Shown piece by piece: positions 1-12,121 of a DNA stretch of 64,000 nt (position 1 is its first letter; the number at the start of each line of letters is the position of its first letter). The notes below the pieces were generated by a model. It made no database searches. It was not told the DNA's origin and saw nothing but the letters and a program-made list of their open reading frames with translations. A program made the position numbers and the translations under genes. Origin of the DNA: Mactra quadrangularis (taxonomy: Eukaryota > Mollusca > Bivalvia > Venerida > Mactridae); NCBI GenBank assembly GCA_025267735.1, contig CM046309.1, positions 32,959,202 to 33,023,201 of the forward strand, written 5' to 3'.

Positions 1-1504
1 AGATATTGTTACAGTAACATAAGTACTGAACTCTGCAGCAGGCGCTGTTACGACAATGTATTTGTAATCATGAGATAGCCAGCTCCATGTAGGTTAAATA
101 AGTACAAAACCTATCTTGTTGTTTCCTTGAATAAGAAACTTTATCCTGCTAGTCCAATGCTTGGGGACATGGAAGCGGGCTCAATGCTGAATTGTGTATG
201 TAAATATTGTAAGAACGTGTTTCACATTCAAGCTAAAGTACATGTAATTAGGCATTACCAAACAATGCACTCCTGGTTGCATTTGTACCACAAGATGTTG
301 CTTCTTTGAATTCCATACAAATGAAGGAAGTAATAGGCAATACTAAGACTGCCCTAAGAAAAAAAAACCAGAAGAAAAACAATTGTTCATATATATATTC
401 AGAAAATTTTGATTTCTTGTCCCACTCGCGAAGTCAACAAGTGGTTGTTGAGATTAGCTAACCAGAAAGTCTATAGAACCAAAGTACAAGGGAATCAATA
501 AAGCAGCGAGTAAATCGAACATATTTCTTGTTCATCATATAGAAACACTGTACGAACATGCAGAGAAATAACGAAAGCGTATAGAAAAAAGGATTTATTC
601 TATCGCGATTACGTAATGATTTCTATTTTTTATAACGTCAGTATGAAAGTTTGTGTTTTTATAAATGTTGTGTAGCGGAAAATTCTGAGAGTTCTGAGAG
701 AGAGAAGGGAGGAGGAGAGTAAGAATCATTGTGAGACAAGTCAATACGATATCAGGATCGAATATTCATGAATTTCTCCATTCACAACACACATTATGAA
801 CAGCCAGTATGTGACAGAAAACATTGAATATTTTGGAATATTTGCCACTTTTACTTTCTGAACGGTGAGTAATAAATTTAGTTTTGTATTTTGTGAAATT
901 ATACCCAAAGGAAACATTGAGTCTGGGTTTTTTATAAGTGGAAGTTGATACATGCAATTTACATTTTTATCATTATATGAACTAATGATGTAATTTGTTT
1001 GAAATGATTAATGGATGTTTCTCACGCAAGTACCGCCCTAATGCTATAGAATACTTGAAACTATACAGAGAGACATATTGCGTGGAAATGATTATGATGA
1101 TAATAAGTATATTGTTCTCCAAGATTGTGTATTGGAAATGCATTTTCTTCTTATCTGTGCAATGAAGATTACATATACACATGTACACTCGTACGTGTAA
1201 ATTTTTCCTTTCAATTTTACTTTCTCCCTGATTTCGAAAACTATAATGGCTAGTGCCTGACACACAGTTCTAGATAATGGTTGCTTGAAATGTCGAGCTT
1301 GTACGATTCGTATTCTTGATAAACATACATATTAAGAAATGTCGTCTGCTAGGTTTAAGCAAAATCTCACACATATTGAATATGCTTAATTTAATGGTGC
1401 TTCACGTCGCTTTGTATGATGAAGATTGACCCTAGACACATTGTATATTACGACCGTGCCTTACAATATAGACATTAGACAGTACATGTATATCAGTGTT
1501 AATG
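1..1504. other. Non-coding stretch, nothing recognised
   Basis: AT-rich sequence. Short open frames exist on both strands, but none has splice sites in a consistent phase or a recognisable protein pattern. No repeat unit or inverted repeat was seen. Confidence 0.5.
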
Positions 1505-2046
1505 ACGATGATAAATATAAAATGATGATGGTAATAGTTATGACGATGACGCCGACGTTGATGATGATGGTGATGCTATGGTGATTATGATAATGATGAC
1601 GGTGACGATGATGATGACGATGATGATGTAGTTGTTGTTGTTGATGATGATGATGATGATGATGACGGTGATGAGGATGGTGATGATAATGGTGTTAATG
1701 TTATTGTTGTTGTTGTTAATGATGATAATGATGATGATGATTATGATGATGATTATGAGAAAAGTAGTGACACTGAAAAATTTGTCAAGTCTACATAACA
1801 CTGATGATTGATTAGTATGATTGTAATCAAATTAACAAATAACAACATCGACGACGACGACGATGATGATGATGATGATGACTATTGTGATGATGATGAT
1901 GAAAATGATGATGATGATGAAAAATGATAAGGATAATGATGATGATGAAAAATGATGATGATGATGATGATAATATTGATGATGATGATGATGGTGGTGG
2001 TGGTGTAGATGGTGATGGTTGTGGTGGTGGTGATGATGATGATGAC
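1505..2046. repeat. Imperfect (GAT)n trinucleotide microsatellite
   Basis: About 540 bases made almost entirely of GAT/GAC/GGT/GTT triplets, broken by short unique stretches around 1760-1850. It creates spurious open frames of poly-Asp on the plus strand and poly-His, Ser or Ile on the minus strand. These are not genes. The many interruptions suggest an old array. Confidence 0.9.
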
Positions 2047-2710
2047 TGTGGTACTGTTGTAACAACTCTATTTTCAAACACATTCAATTTATGTACATAC
2101 TTTCTACATGTATTTGTTTCTGTTCAAATAATATTTTATTCTGGATCCAAAATAAATATTAGATTCTAATATTCTTGGATCAAGTACATTTTATGAATGT
2201 TTTATTCTGCATCAAACTTAATTAACAGTTGGCAACGTTTACAAGTATAATAATATTGTTATAACAGCAGACGAAGATAAATACAATATACTCTGAAATA
2301 GGCTTGTATTATCGACACTAAAACAGTAATTTTATCATCCCTGAAAACTCGGTAAGAAAGTCAATAACCATTGTCTCCAAGTGTTGCTGTCGGCAAATAA
2401 ACTCTTGAAGATTTACATCAAGAATTGACAGAGACATTAAATGATCGTTAAATAAAAATAAATCTTGGCAAGTCTGCCAATTTTAGAATACAATCTGCCT
2501 CCTTAGATTCTTATATACAAGTTGATAGAGTGTTCACGCATATTGCACATCGTTATGATATTTTCCATGCTTGATTCTAATTCTGAAACATTGTAGTTAA
2601 TGTTGATCGATGAATAAATCATTCGCTAAATGGTTTTTCTATTCACAGCTTAGGTAAATCTGGTGTCTTGAAGCAACAAGTTTTGTGCAATATAACATCG
2701 TTGTTCTGCT

Positions 2711-2995
2711 GAGATCACGTGACACGTTTCTAACTGAGATAACGAGACACATTTCTAACTGAGATCACGTGACATATTTCTAACTGAGATCACGTGACAT
2801 ATTTCTAATTGAGATCACATGACATACTTCTAACTGAGATAACGTGACATATTTCTAACTGAGATCACGTGACATATTTCTAATTGAGATCACATGGCAC
2901 ACTTCTAACTGAGATCACCTGACATATTTCTAGCTGAGATCACGTGACATATTTCTAATTGAGATCACGTGACATATTTCTAGCTGAGATCGCAA
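2711..2995 (+). repeat. 25-bp minisatellite with CACGTGAC core
   Basis: Eleven direct copies and part of a twelfth, starting at 2711, 2736, 2761 and so on every 25 bases. The unit is close to GAGATCACGTGACATATTTC followed by TAACT. Six of the eleven full copies keep an intact CACGTG palindrome (an E-box); the others have CACATG, AACGTG, AACGAG or CACCTG. The last copy decays at 2986. Confidence 0.9.
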
Positions 2996-4082
2996 AACAC
3001 CTTTGAATTTAAGGTCGAAGGGTATAAGTATATAACTAATGTATTATGCCACCAACATTTCAGAATGTGAAATCTGAATTTGTCTCACATTCTATTGACA
3101 TGGTCGTAAATGTTTTTGTAAAAAAAGCATTTGTGATTTAATAGACACAGTTGATTTATAAAAAAGTAACAAAATATTGGACATACAAATTCGTATTACT
3201 AAACAGCAATTAAACTCGTACATTAACTTTTAACCTTTTACATTTTGTACCAAATAGAAATCTTAGTATTCACTAAAGGTTTGTGTCAAATCTGGGCAAG
3301 AGATCTGAATACAAGATGTCCAAGGGTGACATGTAGCACAGATCTTGCAATGATAAATGTTTCTGTACCATAACTTGTATACATCTTAGATTTGTTTTCC
3401 ATAATATTGACATGAGGATCAACATGGAGACTAATGTATTATTTATCGTAATGTATATCATACAAAAATATGACATATTATGATAAATGGATGTTAGCGA
3501 TGTATTTAGACATCTTTATCAATATATCTGCAGTCTCGTATATCAAGGAAAAAAAGAAATTATTCCAATATATGACAGAGAATTAACTTTCTGTTACTCA
3601 ATATCACTCGTTCAGTAGAATGAACAGTAAATTTTGAATTAAGACGTGAACGGGATCAAGTGACCGTTGGTTGTTAACATTATTTAGTTAGCTCCGCTGA
3701 AGTTCGAATCACATCTCAAAACCTACTTCGTTATTTCCATGTGTTTGAAATTTTGTATCCTACAAACATAGTACTGAGTCCTCTCAAGTGCATCGGCTTG
3801 AAAGTTTCACTCGTTCACAGTGAAGTAACAGTGGTATATTCACTGAGCTGTGAGTGGAAGCGTAAATACTGAGGGACCAGAAACATGACTCTTTTATTAT
3901 TATACGAACTTGTTTCAACTAGATTGAATATGGTCTTGATGTAGAAACTTATCTCATTTAGTAACCATTTGGGACTTAAAAATCATCCAAAGTTGTATGA
4001 TTTTGCATTAAACTAAAGTGGTCTTTATAGTGAAACTTTACTATAATATATGTAGTATGTTTTATTTTTATTTTATTTATTG
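2996..4082. other. Non-coding stretch, nothing recognised
   Basis: AT-rich unique sequence without a supportable reading frame, repeat or RNA-like fold. Confidence 0.45.
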
Positions 4083-4358
4083 TAGTTAACGCCGTATCAA
4101 CACAATTTAGGTCATTTCACGGCGTCCAGCGCATCTAACCTTGCTTTCCTGGACCATTGTCTATAACCAGTACTCACCTACCTTTCCACAAGGCAGGAAA
4201 CTTCACCATATTATTTAAACAATGGAGGAACACGACATTATTGTCAAATTTTCATGGAAGGGTATAACCTCCACGAGTGGGATTCGAACCCGCACCCCTC
4301 GGGCACGAAATTCCAAATCCCGGCGCGCTACCAAAGGTCTGCGCTATCGACCCGGGTT
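4083..4358 (-). mobile_element. tRNA-derived SINE, family A
   Basis: Read on the minus strand, the element opens with a tRNA-like head: a degenerate A box near TAGCGCAGACC and a perfect B box GGTTCGAATCC. The body contains TTATACCCTTCCATGAAAAT and GGTCCAGGAAAGC, and the 3' tail is ATGACC...GTGTTGATACGGCGTTAA. Related copies in the window lie at about 5030, 5803, 13240, 16378 and 55263. The head does not fold as a functional tRNA. Confidence 0.85.
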
Positions 4359-5029
4359 ACATGTAATAATTTATTATGACAGTACATTAACTTTATAAAT
4401 ATTGTATTGTCCTATACTTCCTTTGCTCACACTTGTTACCGCGATATATTTGATTGTTTCATAATTATTTCGAACACTTGGCTAAAATGCAAATCCAGAC
4501 AATAAATGTTGCGGCGCTAATGCAACTACGCCTTATGTCTTCAGTGAGAGTTTTGGAAGCCAGAAGTAATGCACTAATGCCGCTACGCCTTAGTGTTTCA
4601 TGTCATTGCATTAATGTCTTAATATTGTGTGTACATACTTTCCATTAATGCTTAAGACTTCGGTTACATTTTATGATAGTTTCTCGTGTGCTATGTTGTT
4701 GATAAACATATAAATATATATGCTAATCCTTTCATTTATACACCCAATATAAAACGGGAATATATTAATGATTTACAGACACTTTTTATTTTATTGACTA
4801 TTAGACAAAACCATTAATTGTCTGTCTGTAATAATTTATAGACATTCTACAGGTTTTATTACGAGGGATGTTCCAAAAATAACAAAAAAACATGTATGAT
4901 TCTACTCAAAAAGTAGCATAAATGATAAGAAGAAAAATTGCATTAAACGAAAACTGTGAGTTAATTTAGTATTAGGCATAAAAAGCATTAATGGAGTGGC
5001 AACATCCGAGCTGTTAGATGAAAAGCCAC

Positions 5030-5285
5030 GATCTTGGTTCAGTGGTAGAGTGGAGAATTTCGAAACCGGCGATCCTTGTTTAATTCCATGCCGCTGTAGG
5101 TTTACCCTTTCATGAAACTTTGATATTATATATGGATTTTTTTCCGTACAGTGAAGTCGTCTACTTGTACATGTAGAAGGGTCGGCAAGTTCTGCTAAAA
5201 AATGCCCAGAAAAACTGGTTAGGTGTGACTGGTGCTGTACACATCGTAATAAAATGATAACAAATGACGTTAAATCCTATTTAAA
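5030..5285 (+). mobile_element. Degenerate SINE, family A
   Basis: A decayed plus-strand copy. The A-box region is GGTTCAGTGGTAGAGTGG, followed by TTTACCCTTTCATGAAA, the AAACTGGTTAGGTG segment, and a 3' tail ending GACGTTAAATCC. Boundaries are approximate. Confidence 0.55.
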
Positions 5286-5802
5286 AAGCTACATGACTAA
5301 TCTCATGTAATTCTGAATCAGCCCTGGTATATATTACATCTAGTTATCAATAATGTAGATCCAATGGCGGTTTTCTTATAGAAAAGCAATCTTATACGTA
5401 GTGAACTGTACAATGTATACGTCTGTTATAACACTGATTGTAATAGTTTGTTCGCATTGATCTGAGGCAAGAAAACAATTTGAATATTTTTCACATTTAT
5501 TCAGACAATTTGGTCATTGTGTGGTTACTTAGCATGTAATGTATTAAATTTTTAATTAATCACAGGTCAACTTGTATAAGCTATATACGAGTACACTTTT
5601 ATGTACATTTTCTAGTTAAGTGTAAGAGATGAACAGGTTAACAAACTTATGAAAGGTACTGTATGTGTTCTATTTGCTAGCCAGAAACATTGTGTTTCCA
5701 GATTGTCAAGTCTGTGAAGTTAGTTACTATGACATTTCTGCTTACTTGTTTTGTTTTTGGTTATTGCAAAATTACCTATTTACAATCCATTTTAATATAC
5801 CC

Positions 5803-6075
5803 AGGTCCCTGACGCAGACGGTTTTAGGCCGGATTTCGAGTCCTAGGGTTCCGAAGGGGTTGCTGGTTCGAGACTTACACGGGTCGGTTATACCCTTTTA
5901 TGAAAATTCGAAAAATATAATTTTTCTTCCATTATTAAGGTAAATGTATATGGAGAAGTCTACGGTCTTTTGAAATGGTGAGTACTGGTTATAGACAAAG
6001 GTCCAGGAAAGCTAGGTTGTGTGAGCCGGCCAACGTCAAATGACCATAAAGTGTGCTAATACGGCGTCTAAGCTC
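5803..6075 (+). mobile_element. tRNA-derived SINE, family A
   Basis: Plus-strand copy. The head carries GACGCAGACGGTTTTAGG and a weakened B box (GGTTCGAGACTTAC). The body has GGTTATACCCTTTTATGAAA, CTGGTTATAGACAAAGG and TCCAGGAAAGCTAGG. The 3' part is AATGACCATAAAGTGTGC and TACGGCGTCTAAG. It ends about 530 bases before the EVH1-CRIB coding exon. Confidence 0.75.
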
Positions 6076-6591
6076 ATTTAGGATAACACAAGACATTGTT
6101 GAAAACAAAATCGTTCATATCTGTCTCAAGTTATCCTAAACGACATTTTACCCCCAAGAAAAACAACAAATAAAACAAAAACAATCTAATTGCATTTGTA
6201 AAATGTATAATGCATAATGCTATTAGAAATATGAACCTAATACGGCCTCCCAGTTGAAATGTTAATAAAATCAATGATAAAGTTAGATTAGATTTTACGA
6301 TGTAGTACAAGTATCAGCCTCCATCACGCGTAATATCCATACCCACCAATCAATCATGTTATACATCACAGTTATAATATTAACCATCGATAAATTAGCT
6401 GAAATATTGACAGCATCGTCTTGATTTCCTTCGTTCTAGACGTTTTTTTTCCTGACATTCAATACAATCTCTATAAAGGCTATATACCAACCACTGACTT
6501 GTTGCATTATCGATCAGCCAGATTGATAGTGCAATTTGTACAATCTAATAAACGCATAGAAACTTCCAATTCATCCAAAAAAGATATATCT

Positions 6592-6615
6592 TTTTTTGTT
6601 TTTCAGATGAAGTAA
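6592..6615 (+). promoter_or_regulatory. Splice acceptor and 3-codon upstream ORF before the EVH1-CRIB start
   Basis: A pyrimidine tract ends in TTTTTCAG at 6606, which suggests the coding exon is preceded by an untranslated exon further upstream. The exon then opens with ATG AAG TAA (6607-6615), a three-codon reading frame that stops eight bases before the main ATG at 6623. That would require leaky scanning or reinitiation and could damp translation. The assignment is inferred from sequence only. Confidence 0.5.
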
Positions 6616-6622
6616 TTTCATC

Positions 6623-7879
6623 ATGTTGAAACACAGGGTAACAAATACATCACAGAAAACTGGAACCAGAAGTAGATCTGGTTCCAGGCATGAAGATACT
6701 AAAATCGTCACGGAACCAATGGTGACCAGCCTGCCTGCGGAATCGCCCTATTTTAACTCACATGAAAGAAGCCAGTCTCAAGACAAAGGTTTACGACGTA
6801 GAGTTAGCATGAAAGAGAGACGACTGTCTTCAAGTCAAAGAAGATCATTAGTGTTAGATGGAGATTATGTGGATGCCTCTGTTAAAAACTTTCACCGTTT
6901 GTCTCTAAGTGAAGAATGTATTCCCCCGGGTGCTGCGATGTCAGCGGCCTCTATGAGAGGTAACCGCAAACCTTCTATGGAACGTATAGGTCGTGTAATG
7001 AGTGCATCACCTATACACATGCCTCGAACATCACCTCCAAGTTCACCGTCCACTCTTTGTGCCTCGGCTTCATTCTCTGACATTGTCATGTTTGAACAGT
7101 TTCGAGAAGGTGTAACAGAACAGGATTTACTCCAAGTAGAAACATTTTATCGTAGTCACATGTCTGATGTCTTTGTTTGTGGCTGTTTAGTTAACTTATT
7201 CCTTGGTTCTGTGAAATCTGTGCTCAATAAAGACCTTTGGAGTTTTACCTACACTGGAATACCTCTTTTATTATTAGACAGTGGTGAACATTTACGAGAA
7301 AGAAAACTTTCAATAATTCTAGCTGAGAAAGGGACAGGGTTCACTTTATGGAGAGATGTATTCGATGACAAAACTGGATATAAAACCCCTAATACTAATT
7401 TCCATACGCTACATACTTCAAAAGATCATTCCAAACTTGTAGGTTTGAGTTTCGATGACGCGAAATCTGCTGCTGAGTTTTATGGCCATATAAAACGTTT
7501 GACCTTTGACCCGGATGATGAACTTTTACTTCCGGAAAACTCTCCTAAAAGAAGATCAATAAGAGATAGAAAAAGACGATTTAGACTTCCTCAGAAATCA
7601 GAAATATCAAATCCATGTTGTTTTGTGCATGTTACTAAATTAGAACCGGAAGTACTCGGAGCTGACGGTGAAGTAACTGTAAAAAATAATGATAAAAGCA
7701 AAATTAAGGATACACATACTAAAGAAATATCAGCACCGTTTAATTTTCAACATGTGACTGCAAATGTTGAAGAAAACGCTTATGCTGTGAATACAGTGTC
7801 TAATATGGAGAAAGGTGATAAAGTGGTAAAAAAGGAGAATGAAAAAGTAAAATCTTCGCCAGAAGTTTCGAAATCTTAA
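6623..7879 (+). CDS. EVH1/WH1-like protein with two CRIB-like motifs (WASP-type regulatory module)
   Basis: The 418 codons are uninterrupted, in one exon. Residues 1-155 are a Ser/Arg-rich, low-complexity tail with several RRxS-like sites (for example RRRVS at 58-62), which look like kinase targets. Residues about 183-293 resemble an EVH1/WH1 domain: LW (242-243), GYKTP (252-256), FHT (260-262), GLSF (274-277) and a final helix AAEFYGHIKRL match the spacing of the WASP WH1 domain. A basic run (KRRSIRDRKRRFR, 309-321) is followed by ISNPCCFVH (328-336) and ISAPFNFQH (369-377). Both fit the CRIB core I-S-x-P-x2-F-x-H but lack the usual trailing HVG. WH1-basic-CRIB is the order in WASP/N-WASP, where CRIB binds GTP-loaded Cdc42. 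No polyproline region or VCA actin/Arp2/3 segment is present. The likely role is a Cdc42/Rac-linked adaptor that binds a proline-rich partner; this is inference. The start follows a splice acceptor. Confidence 0.8.
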   Translation: MLKHRVTNTSQKTGTRSRSGSRHEDTKIVTEPMVTSLPAESPYFNSHERSQSQDKGLRRRVSMKERRLSSSQRRSLVLDGDYVDASVKNFHRLSLSEECIPPGAAMSAASMRGNRKPSMERIGRVMSASPIHMPRTSPPSSPSTLCASASFSDIVMFEQFREGVTEQDLLQVETFYRSHMSDVFVCGCLVNLFLGSVKSVLNKDLWSFTYTGIPLLLLDSGEHLRERKLSIILAEKGTGFTLWRDVFDDKTGYKTPNTNFHTLHTSKDHSKLVGLSFDDAKSAAEFYGHIKRLTFDPDDELLLPENSPKRRSIRDRKRRFRLPQKSEISNPCCFVHVTKLEPEVLGADGEVTVKNNDKSKIKDTHTKEISAPFNFQHVTANVEENAYAVNTVSNMEKGDKVVKKENEKVKSSPEVSKS

Positions 7880-9029
7880 TATATGCATCTTAAAACGGCC
7901 TAAACAAATCGATTCTATGTTTAGCGTTTAGGTTTTCGCCCGTCTGAACAAAAAAGGAACTTAACTTACGTCAATAATCTCGACACAAGAGACATTTATG
8001 TATTCTTTTGTGCTCTTGAGTATGAATTAACATATACGCCATATTGTTTGCAATTTGAACGGAAATGTGACTATACGTGGTGTAAAATAAGGCACAATTG
8101 CGGCTAAGTAATAAAAAAAACATTTTCAACAAAATCTTCATGCGCTTTATTAAGCTTAACTTTGTGTAGATTTTGATCAAGCCTTTTGTTTTTATCCAGC
8201 CTTGTTGTAGGTATAAACAGTTTGATTGGACGCTTAACAAGAAATCACTTTGTGTGACCATAACAATATCGTCTCGCTTTTCAATTTCAGTTAAACTTTC
8301 TAATGCATGTCCGCTTTCTTTATTTGCTTAATATGGATTTAATGAGTTTAAAGAGAATTTAGACCTCTTGCTAACGGCTTGTGACTGCTTATGCAGTTCC
8401 TTACGCTTGTCATTCAGTATTCATGCAGTACAGTTTATATTATTTTAAATGCTCAATCATGAAATAAAAGTACTACACATATTTGAATAGACATTTTTAT
8501 ATCGTATTATGCACTTTACTACGTTTCTGTGAATGAAATAATTCTCCATGCTTAGTACAACATGCACTTTAGGCTCTGTCTGCAGTCAGTGCTTTTATAG
8601 AGCCGTGTGACGTTTTGCCACAACGTATTAAATGCATGAAAGTTTAGTTTATGTCTTAATAATATATCACGATTTCATCGACTTTGTGTGAACATTCTAT
8701 CATAGTTATAGAAATGCCATTTTCCTCATAAATTAAGCATATTTGACTCCAACATCATGAAATTAATGTGACGCAAATATAATTTAACAGATACCTAATC
8801 AAAGACCTAAAAAGAAGACCTACGAAATGCATTTGTAATAGACCAATGCACTATGTATATATAGTGTTTATCTAATGATACCAATGGTTGATATTTATAA
8901 ATTATGCATCTTTACAAAATGTCTCTTATTATAATTGTATTTTTGTTGTATAATTTTTTAATACCTCGCTTTGCTATACTATAATTTTAAAATATCAAAA
9001 TTATTAACTAAATTTGTAAACTAGTAGCT
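7880..9029. other. 3' UTR and downstream non-coding sequence
   Basis: AT-rich sequence after the EVH1-CRIB stop. An AATAAA at 8110-8115, about 230 bases after the stop, is a plausible polyadenylation signal. No other gene or repeat is visible up to the MITE at 9030. Confidence 0.45.
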
Positions 9030-9632
9030 TTAACCCTTAACCGCTCAATCCCTCATTTTTACGTGTCTAGACCCCCCCCCCTCCAAAATGGCTGCCACAG
9101 CCTTGAAAATGGTGTTTTTTAACTGGAATAAGTGAATTTCACTTAAGGATAGTTGTCCCCAAAAATGAGCTGTTTTCGCGCGCCACCCTTACAAAAAGAT
9201 GTCTCAGGGGGGTTCTGAAGGGGGGTGTGCCCCCCTTTGTTGCTGAGGTTTGAAGGGGGCGCAGCGCCCCTCATCGCCAGAAAAAAAGTCGGGGTCATTG
9301 AGTGCAGAGAAATGGCGCCAAGTGCTTATAAGAAAACACGCTTTCAGTATCTGAAAAGACCTGGCACTTTAGACCTCAATTTTTGGAAAATATTACTGTT
9401 TGAAGTGCAAATGTGGGGTGGGAAAAGAGCGAAAATTGCATTTGTTGCCATGGTAACGGGGATCGGGGCTCAACTAGGTTTTTCTGAAAGACATACACCC
9501 AGATAATAACTTAGCCAAGTTGCATATCTGTATGATAATTAGTAATGAAATTAGAGCATCTTGAAATAGCTCATGCGCGTAATGGTGAAAAATGGCTACT
9601 TTTCACACATGTCGCAACCAGTAAAGTGTTAA
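9030..9632 (+). mobile_element. piggyBac-like MITE
   Basis: It is bounded by TTAA at 9030-9033 and 9629-9632. The ends are roughly inverted: CCCTTAACCGCTC on the left and CACTTTACTGGTTGC read inward on the right, as expected for piggyBac-type TTAA targets. The body has AATGGCTGCCACAGCCTTG, AAGTGAATTTCACTTAAGG and a G/C-rich stretch at 9207-9265. A second copy at 58540 shares this body. The 93-codon frame inside it is not a credible gene. Confidence 0.6.
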
Positions 9633-10796
9633 TCAATCCACAAGGAACCAACAACCTATACTATTCGTGAAAACACCGAAATATTGTGGTATTTTATTGA
9701 AGTTTATAACTTGCTGTTAAAATTGTTTTGCAAGTAATTAGTACAACAAAAGACCAATGGCGTTCTTAATAAAGCTTCGGTCATTCCGAGAATAAAAGAA
9801 TATATATATCCGGGTATTCTTATTCATGTTCAAAATAAATTTAAAAAATATTTTAATCTTCTGAAAGTAATCTCCAATTTCTTTTGTTAATGGCTAATGG
9901 TCCGTTAAGCATTAAAGTAGAGAATTGTACTTCCTGGATATCTGGGAAAACCCAGGTCAACCAGAATTCATAAGTAGATGTACTGTTAATTTTAATGGAA
10001 TTTATTTAATTCGTCTACCACTTTAACCTTGGTTAAACTTTAACAATTTGGTTGAATATCAATATCTGAATTAAACCTTATACGAAATTGTAAATTAACT
10101 CTAGTTAGACTAGGTTATACGTAACAAGTTTCATAGATTTTATTTAAGACCTGTACAAAAAAGAACATCGTCGCAATATATTAGTGCATTACAAAAGTAA
10201 AATAATCTCATGTTCACATGCACTCTCATACCTCTTCCACACTCATTCTAAACAAACGAACGGACGCGCATACCCACGCCCTTATATTCAATATAACCAT
10301 CAAATCAATGTAATAACCGTATATACATTATGAAAGTACGTATTCACATGTAGTTATACTGCAAACATAAAAATTTCCTGTTTGCGCAAATAATGTTTCT
10401 ACGTTCAACTTAATTCTATGACAAATACTGCGATTTGGAAATGAGAAAAACGTGAAATTAAGTAATTGGAATAACCGGGATAGATTTGTGTGAAATTTCA
10501 AAGTATGCAAATGAAAATTTTGTGTTTGTTAGAAGTGATATAGCTTAAAGTCCCTTTATCAAAACTAACACTGTCTATGGACGGTAAAGAAAATAAGAAT
10601 TTCTTTGGAACAAATGCGTTTGGTATTACTTCTAACACCTCAAAAATAGTTTCGACTCTTAGAATTAAATACTAACTTGATCCCATATTACAAAATTATG
10701 GTACCCTCATTTCATGTATATCGACCGTTTACTATACAACAGCGTAGCTTGGACCCTTAAAAAGTTACGAACACTGCAACTACTATTAGACTCTAG
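9633..10796. other. Non-coding stretch, nothing recognised
   Basis: AT-rich sequence with no supported frame, repeat or RNA gene. Confidence 0.45.
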
Positions 10797-10892
10797 CCGC
10801 CATCTTGGCCGCCATCTTGAACACTATCTTCGCCGCTATCTTGGCCGCCAACTTGATCACCAACTTGACCGCCAACTAAGCCACCAACTTGG
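10797..10892 (+). repeat. 12-bp tandem array of YY1-like sites
   Basis: Eight consecutive 12-mers derived from CCGCCATCTTGG. The first two are CCGCCATCTTGG and CCGCCATCTTGA, which match the core of the vertebrate YY1 site (GCCGCCATCTTG). Later units drift to CCGCTATCTTGG and CCGCCAACTTGA. Because 12 is a multiple of three, the array also reads as the repeat peptide (R)HLGRHLE..., which is not evidence of a gene. Confidence 0.85.
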
Positions 10893-12003
10893 ATTCTGTG
10901 AGTTGCCCTAGCATACCAAAGTGGCATCCACCGGATTGGAAATCAGTACGATCATGTCTACCAATAAATTGAATAACATTTTCTACATCCTTTCGTGCAA
11001 GGTCATCCGTGTGTTGACCGGACTATACTGTTCATGTACGCATACGCATGCATGCAGTAGAAATAAAAGAGTCTCTCTCCTCCGTCGAACATTTTACAAA
11101 CGTGAAGCGACTCAAAATGTTTTCACATAATGAAACGCGAAGAAATTAAAATAATAGTCTTCCTATCTTTTATCAAAATATTGCATTTGTTTTCTTCAAC
11201 TTCTGCAATCATTTACCTATACCTTTGTGCTTTTTTTCAATTCGTTTTTTTCAGGCTATAAGTTTTTAATGCTCGATTGGTTTTCATTTAGGATCTCACG
11301 CGCGCACGTGAGTAATGGAGTATGCCAAGTTACGTCATTGTTTCAATCTTCACAGAACCTAGTTTTATAATGTTTTCTTCTATATTAATCAGATTAGATG
11401 TCAATCATTAATAATTTCAGCCTGTCGATCATCTCATTAAAATAGAGCTCAATCGATCCCATGCTTCTGTAATTGTTGATTTTTCAGTCAATAGTTTCTA
11501 ACCTACACTTGGTGACATGGAGGTTAAGACCTTGTCACACTAATAAACGTAAAGCACTATCTATAATGCTGTATGACATTCGCCCTATTTATAATCAACA
11601 TGTGACGCGGACACACAATGATGTTGATATTTAAAGCGTAACGGGGCCTTTAAATGGGCGCGCATTCTTGTGAACTTAAAAGCAATATTAGACTATTTCT
11701 GTGATACGCTTACACTGGGGTTAAATATCCAATAATATTTCAAGGTCTGTATTTGCATTTGAAATAAGGACCGGAAAAACCCGGAAATCTATATGGAATT
11801 GATTGTTGATACGCAGCACACTGTTTGTGGCTCTTGTATATTGTTTTTTTTTCTATGAGTAAGAAGTCAGGATGTCATTTTTTCTTGGTATTATTTACAG
11901 AGGTTAAAAAGAAAGTCCCTAACGTAATTAGTGTCTGATTGGTTTGCATTGAAATTGATGCCCTTAATGGAACGGTCAGAATAACTGAGATGATATATGT
12001 CGT
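10893..12003. other. Non-coding stretch, nothing recognised
   Basis: No supported reading frame. Short CA-rich and AT-rich segments only. Confidence 0.4.
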
Positions 12004-12004
12004 C

Positions 12005-12121
12005 CATATGGAACGTCAAAGCTGTCTTTTGTTATAATTAGCAGTGTAGACATGGCAAGACTGAGTTTAGATATATCAACACTACTGAAAACACCACCAG
12101 GCATCTATGGCGTTCCATATG
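12005..12121. repeat. Short inverted repeat
   Basis: CATATGGAACG at 12005-12015 is mirrored by CGTTCCATATG at 12111-12121, with a spacer of about 95 bases. It may be the trace of a small MITE; no target duplication was identified. Confidence 0.4.

Noticed and set aside
1538..2169. Several open frames of poly-Ser/His/Ile or poly-Asp
   Set aside because: They are translations of the (GAT)n microsatellite and have no independent coding signal.
4260..4358. Possible tRNA gene on the minus strand
   Set aside because: A and B boxes are present, but the sequence continues into a SINE body seen in other copies and the stems do not pair.
9225..9506. 93-codon frame beginning MCPPLLLRF
   Set aside because: It lies within the piggyBac-like MITE, and the same start recurs in the second copy at 58705. 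It is a property of the repeat.
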